Shown: piece by piece, positions 21,807 to 24,390 of the stretch
Layout: every line of letters starts with the position of its first letter
Position numbering within the stretch: position 1 is the stretch's first letter
Source: Micromonosporaceae bacterium
GTDB taxonomy: Bacteria > Actinomycetota > Actinomycetes > Mycobacteriales > Micromonosporaceae
Length of the DNA: 24,390 bases
NCBI GenBank assembly: GCA_003543035.1
Contig: DPJL01000419.1
Coordinates: forward strand, 10,289 to 34,678
Direction: 5' to 3'
Position numbers and translations under genes: made by a program
Notes under the pieces: model-generated
The model's database searches: none
Told to the model about the DNA's origin: nothing
What the model saw: only the letters and a program-made list of their open reading frames with translations

Positions 21807-22711
21807 TCCCCTGAGTCGCGGCGGCGATGCTCCGCGAGGAAGCGCTCCAACTCGGCTCCGAGCTCATCCGCGGTCGGCAGTGGGGTGGGCTCAGTCAGTA
21901 AATTTCCGCCTCGGCCCCGCATGAACGCGTCGTACTGCTCCTCCAGCGCTCGCACCACGGCACTGGCCTGCATGTTGTCCGTCAGCTGACGCTCAACTTC
22001 GGCGCGCACCCTTTCGGCTGCCTCGCGCAGCTCGTCGACCGGCAGTAGCAGCCCGGTCGCGCGCGAAACCGAAGCCAGCAGCAGCTCGGCAGCCTGCGGA
22101 TAGTCGCTCTCGGCTAGGTAGTGCGGCACGTGGGCGGCAAAGCCGATCGCGTCCAGCCCCTGCTGACCGAGACGGTATTCGAGCAGATTGGTAATGCTGG
22201 CGGGCACGGTCACATGGGAGATCCACGGCTCATAACCCGCAAAGAGCTCCGGGCGGGTGCCGTGAGCGGTGATGCCGCCGGGGCGGGTGTGGGGCACCGA
22301 CATCGGGATGGCGTGGACACCGACCGTTAGGCGGACATCGAGCTTCGTGATCAGCGAGCTGATCGCCGCAATGAACCTCTCCCACTGCAGGTCTGGCTCT
22401 GGGCCCGTGAGCAGCAGGAACGGGGTGTTGTCATCGTCATGAAGGGCGTGCAGCTCAAGCTTGGGCTCGTCGTAGGACTCCCAATGATCGGCCGCGAACT
22501 CCATCAGCGGCCGCCGCGAGCGATAGTCGAACAGCTGATCGACGTCGAAGGTGACGATCACCTGCGACTCGAGAGTCGAGAGCAGGTGTTCGCGGGCTAT
22601 CCGACCGGCCGATCCGGCGTCGATGAAACCGGTCAGCGCGTGCAGAAGCACCGGTCGCCCAAGATCCTTACGGTCGCCGGCGAGCTCAAACAGCCCCTGC
22701 GGGTCAAGCAC
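21803..22711 (-). CDS. PAC2-family (proteasome assembly chaperone 2-like) protein
   Basis: This 302-residue cytoplasmic protein belongs to the PAC2 family, common in actinobacteria and archaea, with uncertain function despite its eukaryotic namesake. The start of the fold is VLLHALTGFIDAGSAGRIAREHL. LLLTGPEPDLQWERF, VGVHAIPMSVPHTRPGG and FAAHVPHYLAESDYPQAA (residues in the middle) are typical. The last part is charged and probably helical. The GTG at 22711 was chosen because GAGGAG lies 6 nt upstream; the open frame extends into capA, but that part has no family likeness. It is translationally coupled to the AEC gene. A weak TATAAC box lies upstream, at about 22737-22742. Confidence 0.87.
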   Translation of the reverse strand: MLDPQGLFELAGDRKDLGRPVLLHALTGFIDAGSAGRIAREHLLSTLESQVIVTFDVDQLFDYRSRRPLMEFAADHWESYDEPKLELHALHDDDNTPFLLLTGPEPDLQWERFIAAISSLITKLDVRLTVGVHAIPMSVPHTRPGGITAHGTRPELFAGYEPWISHVTVPASITNLLEYRLGQQGLDAIGFAAHVPHYLAESDYPQAAELLLASVSRATGLLLPVDELREAAERVRAEVERQLTDNMQASAVVRALEEQYDAFMRGRGGNLLTEPTPLPTADELGAELERFLAEHRRRDSGE

Positions 22712-22764
22712 AATGATCTCCTCAGCCAGTGATGCGTTATAGGCGCAACACGTCGAGAGGCGGC

Positions 22765-23784
22765 TCAATTCCCTGGGTGCTCCGCCAGCTCGGCACACGC
22801 GCGCAGCCGTTTCTGATCTTCCTGGATCCGGGCCGCGACCTCGCCGTTCACCGGGTAGGGCTGGCCGGTTTCGCGGTCGATGTAGGCCGGAATCAGCCCC
22901 GCTGAGGCGAGCTTCTTGTCCCGAATCGTGACCCAAAGCACACCGGTGTCATTGCTCATCGCATCGTTGCGCCACCACAGAAAGTTGCCCATGCCGTAAG
23001 CGACATAGGCCCGGCCGAGCCAGCCCGCGCCCAGCAGCAGGTGTTGATGCCCGCCCACGAGCAGATCCGCACCTGCCTCGATCAGCTCCCCGGCCAGCCG
23101 TTTCAGCTCGGCGTTAGGGCACTCCTGATACTCCGGCCCCCAATGCAGCATCACCACCACCACATCGGCCTGAGCCCGGGCGGCTTTAACCGCGGCGAGC
23201 GCCCGCATCGGGTTGCGCAGCATGGCCAGACCGGGCCGGGTGTCGGTGGCTTCCCAGCGTTGCCACAGTTCATTGACATGGCTCAAAGCCACCACGGCTA
23301 TCCGAGTACCGGCAACGTCCCTGATCCAGGGCCGGTATGCGTCCGGCGCCGCGCCCCCGCCCAGAGCCGGTACCCCGGCGGCCTTGGCGTGTTCGAGGGT
23401 GTCGGCCAGACCGACCAGCCCGTAGTCGAGCGCGTGATTGTTGGCGATGGACACTGCGTCGATCCCGGCGGCTTTGACTGCGGCGTAAGCGGTAGCCGGA
23501 GCCCGGAAGAGAAACTGCTTGGGCTCAGGGGTGCCGCGATCGGTCACCGCCGTCTCGAGGTTGATGAAACTCAGGTCTGCGCGTGCGAGCACCGGCGCGA
23601 TCCGGCCGAAGGCGGTTTCCGGATTGTCGAGCAACGGCAGCGTGCGCTCGCTGAAGTGCACGTCCCCGCCGAAGGCGAGCGTGATGTCTTTGTTTACCGG
23701 GGACGGTGGCGGGGTCGGCACCACAAAGACGGGAGCGGTCGAGCAGGCCCCGAGCAACAAGAGCAGCAATAGTCCAAAACGCAC
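22765..23784 (-). CDS. CapA-family (poly-gamma-glutamate biosynthesis-like) lipoprotein
   Basis: This 339-residue protein has the CapA metallophosphatase-like fold: LAFGGDVHFSE, FINLETAVTDRGTP, SIANNHALDYG, VVMLHWGPEYQ, LLVGGHQHLLLG and AYGMGNFLW appear in order. These blocks carry the metal-binding Asp, Asn and His. The family takes part in poly-gamma-glutamate production in Bacillus, but stand-alone actinobacterial members have no known polymer and no capBC is visible here. A very short lipoprotein signal ends at C14 (lipobox LGAC). The start must be GTG 23784, because an in-frame TAG lies two codons upstream. No Shine-Dalgarno is seen. It is divergent from the TetR gene, with 19 bp between start codons. 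Confidence 0.88.
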   Translation of the reverse strand: MRFGLLLLLLLGACSTAPVFVVPTPPPSPVNKDITLAFGGDVHFSERTLPLLDNPETAFGRIAPVLARADLSFINLETAVTDRGTPEPKQFLFRAPATAYAAVKAAGIDAVSIANNHALDYGLVGLADTLEHAKAAGVPALGGGAAPDAYRPWIRDVAGTRIAVVALSHVNELWQRWEATDTRPGLAMLRNPMRALAAVKAARAQADVVVVMLHWGPEYQECPNAELKRLAGELIEAGADLLVGGHQHLLLGAGWLGRAYVAYGMGNFLWWRNDAMSNDTGVLWVTIRDKKLASAGLIPAYIDRETGQPYPVNGEVAARIQEDQKRLRACAELAEHPGN

Positions 23785-23791
23785 GATGGTC

Positions 23792-23803
23792 TAACGTTGG
23801 CGC
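23792..23803 (+). promoter_or_regulatory. -10 box of a leaderless tetR transcript
   Basis: TAACGT (23792-23797) fits TANNNT and lies 6 nt before the GTG start of the TetR gene, which has no Shine-Dalgarno. The -35 would fall inside the capA coding sequence. Confidence 0.5.
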
Positions 23804-24390
23804 GTGACCCGACGTTCCGCGCAAATGCGCTTGGATGACTTGCTGCGCACAGCGATTGAGGTGATCCTCGAGCGCGGCTTCGCCAACACCCGGACAGCCG
23901 ATGTGGCCAAGGCGGCCGGAGTCAGTCAGGCCTTGGTCTTCTATCACTTCTCCACCAAGGATGCGCTCCTGACGCAGGCCTTCACCTACGCCGCGGAACA
24001 GGATCTGGCCCGGCTGCAAGCGGTGATGGACGCCCGCGCCACCCCGGCGGAGAAGCTCAAACGACTCGTGAAACTCCTTGCCCCGCAAGGCAGATCGAAT
24101 TCGTGGCTGATGTGGATCGACGGATGGTCCGAGTCGCTGCGAAACCCCGAGCTGGAAAGCGTCTCGCGGCGCATGGACCTGCGCTGGAAAGAGGCCCTGA
24201 TCGAAGTGATCAACGCCGGGGTGGCCGACGGTTCCTTCAAGTGCGACGATCCCATTGGTGCGGCCTGGCGCCTCAACTCCCTCATCGACGGCCTCGCCGT
24301 CCAGCTGATGGTCCACGACAAGGTCATCTCCCGGAGGCAAGCCGCCGAGTGGATGCGAGTCGCCGCCGCCCGCGAAGTGGGCCTCGACCC
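23804..24390 (+). CDS. TetR-family transcriptional regulator, 3' end cut by window
   Basis: About 195 residues are present and the frame is open to the window end. The helix-turn-helix lies at about residues 25-60: GFANTRTADVAKAAGVSQAL then VFYHFSTKDALL, a clear TetR N-domain. The C-terminal ligand domain looks BetI-like (WLMWIDGWSESLRNPEL, and later LNSLIDGLAVQLMVHD). Most such proteins are near 200 residues, so little is probably missing. The GTG at 23804 follows a -10 box by 6 nt; an ATG at codon 8 is an alternative. It is divergent from capA with 19 bp between start codons, so it may control capA and itself, which is inferred from position only. The ligand is unknown. Confidence 0.9.
   Translation, partial: MTRRSAQMRLDDLLRTAIEVILERGFANTRTADVAKAAGVSQALVFYHFSTKDALLTQAFTYAAEQDLARLQAVMDARATPAEKLKRLVKLLAPQGRSNSWLMWIDGWSESLRNPELESVSRRMDLRWKEALIEVINAGVADGSFKCDDPIGAAWRLNSLIDGLAVQLMVHDKVISRRQAAEWMRVAAAREVGLD

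Noticed and set aside
23784..23806. TetR operator palindrome GGTC...GACC between capA and tetR
   Set aside because: Only about 6 of 11 positions per half agree, too weak to call as an operator.
23525..24340. Minus-strand open frame of 271 codons over the window end
   Set aside because: The plus strand encodes a clear TetR protein here, and the end of this frame is out of phase with capA.

Overview
This is chromosomal DNA from a high-GC actinobacterium. Supporting signs are the mraZ-rsmH-ftsL-ftsI cluster, the lipid II amidating pair murT-gatD, the moxR/DUF58/TgpA trio, a DUF3040 gene beside dinB, frequent GTG starts, TANNNT-type -10 boxes and several apparently leaderless start codons. Gene order and protein style fit Actinomycetes, perhaps near Pseudonocardiales, but the genus cannot be fixed from the window alone.

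Layout. (1) 1-2939, minus strand: the start of the division and cell wall cluster, in transcription order mraZ, rsmH, an ftsL-like gene and ftsI (cut by the window edge). A promoter with three MraZ-type boxes at exact 10-bp spacing drives mraZ. A large perfect inverted repeat separates ftsL from ftsI. (2) 3185-5746, plus strand: murT, gatD and a TVP38/DedA-like membrane protein, overlapping end to end. (3) 5747-8847: convergent terminators, leuS on the minus strand, and its leader, which looks like a leucine attenuator (leaderless 12-residue peptide with three consecutive Leu codons, then an intrinsic terminator). (4) 9005-13809, plus strand: a MoxR ATPase, a DUF58 protein and a membrane transglutaminase, ending at a 17-bp-stem bidirectional terminator. 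(5) 13867-18182, minus strand: DUF3040, dinB, a nucleotide pyrophosphatase/phosphodiesterase-like protein, a methyltransferase and a PASTA lipoprotein. (6) 18227-20861, minus strand: two secreted enzymes, a pro-form S1 protease and a GH6 cellulase with a CBM2 module. (7) 20922-23784, minus strand: an AEC-type carrier, a PAC2 protein and a CapA-like lipoprotein. (8) 23804-end, plus strand: a TetR-family regulator cut by the window end, diverging from capA with only 19 bp between start codons.

How it fits together. Much of the window serves the envelope: septal peptidoglycan synthesis and its regulator, amidation of the peptide stem, and a PASTA lipoprotein. The rest is translation (leuS), a chaperone/transglutaminase system of unclear substrate, translesion synthesis, and secreted protein- and cellulose-degrading enzymes suggesting a soil or plant-litter lifestyle. 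No tRNA, rRNA, CRISPR array, insertion sequence or prophage gene was recognised. The most notable non-coding signals are the leuS attenuator, the MraZ boxes, a two-copy repeat (one copy intact, one degenerate and forming the end of a gene), and paired repeats at the cellulase ribosome binding site.
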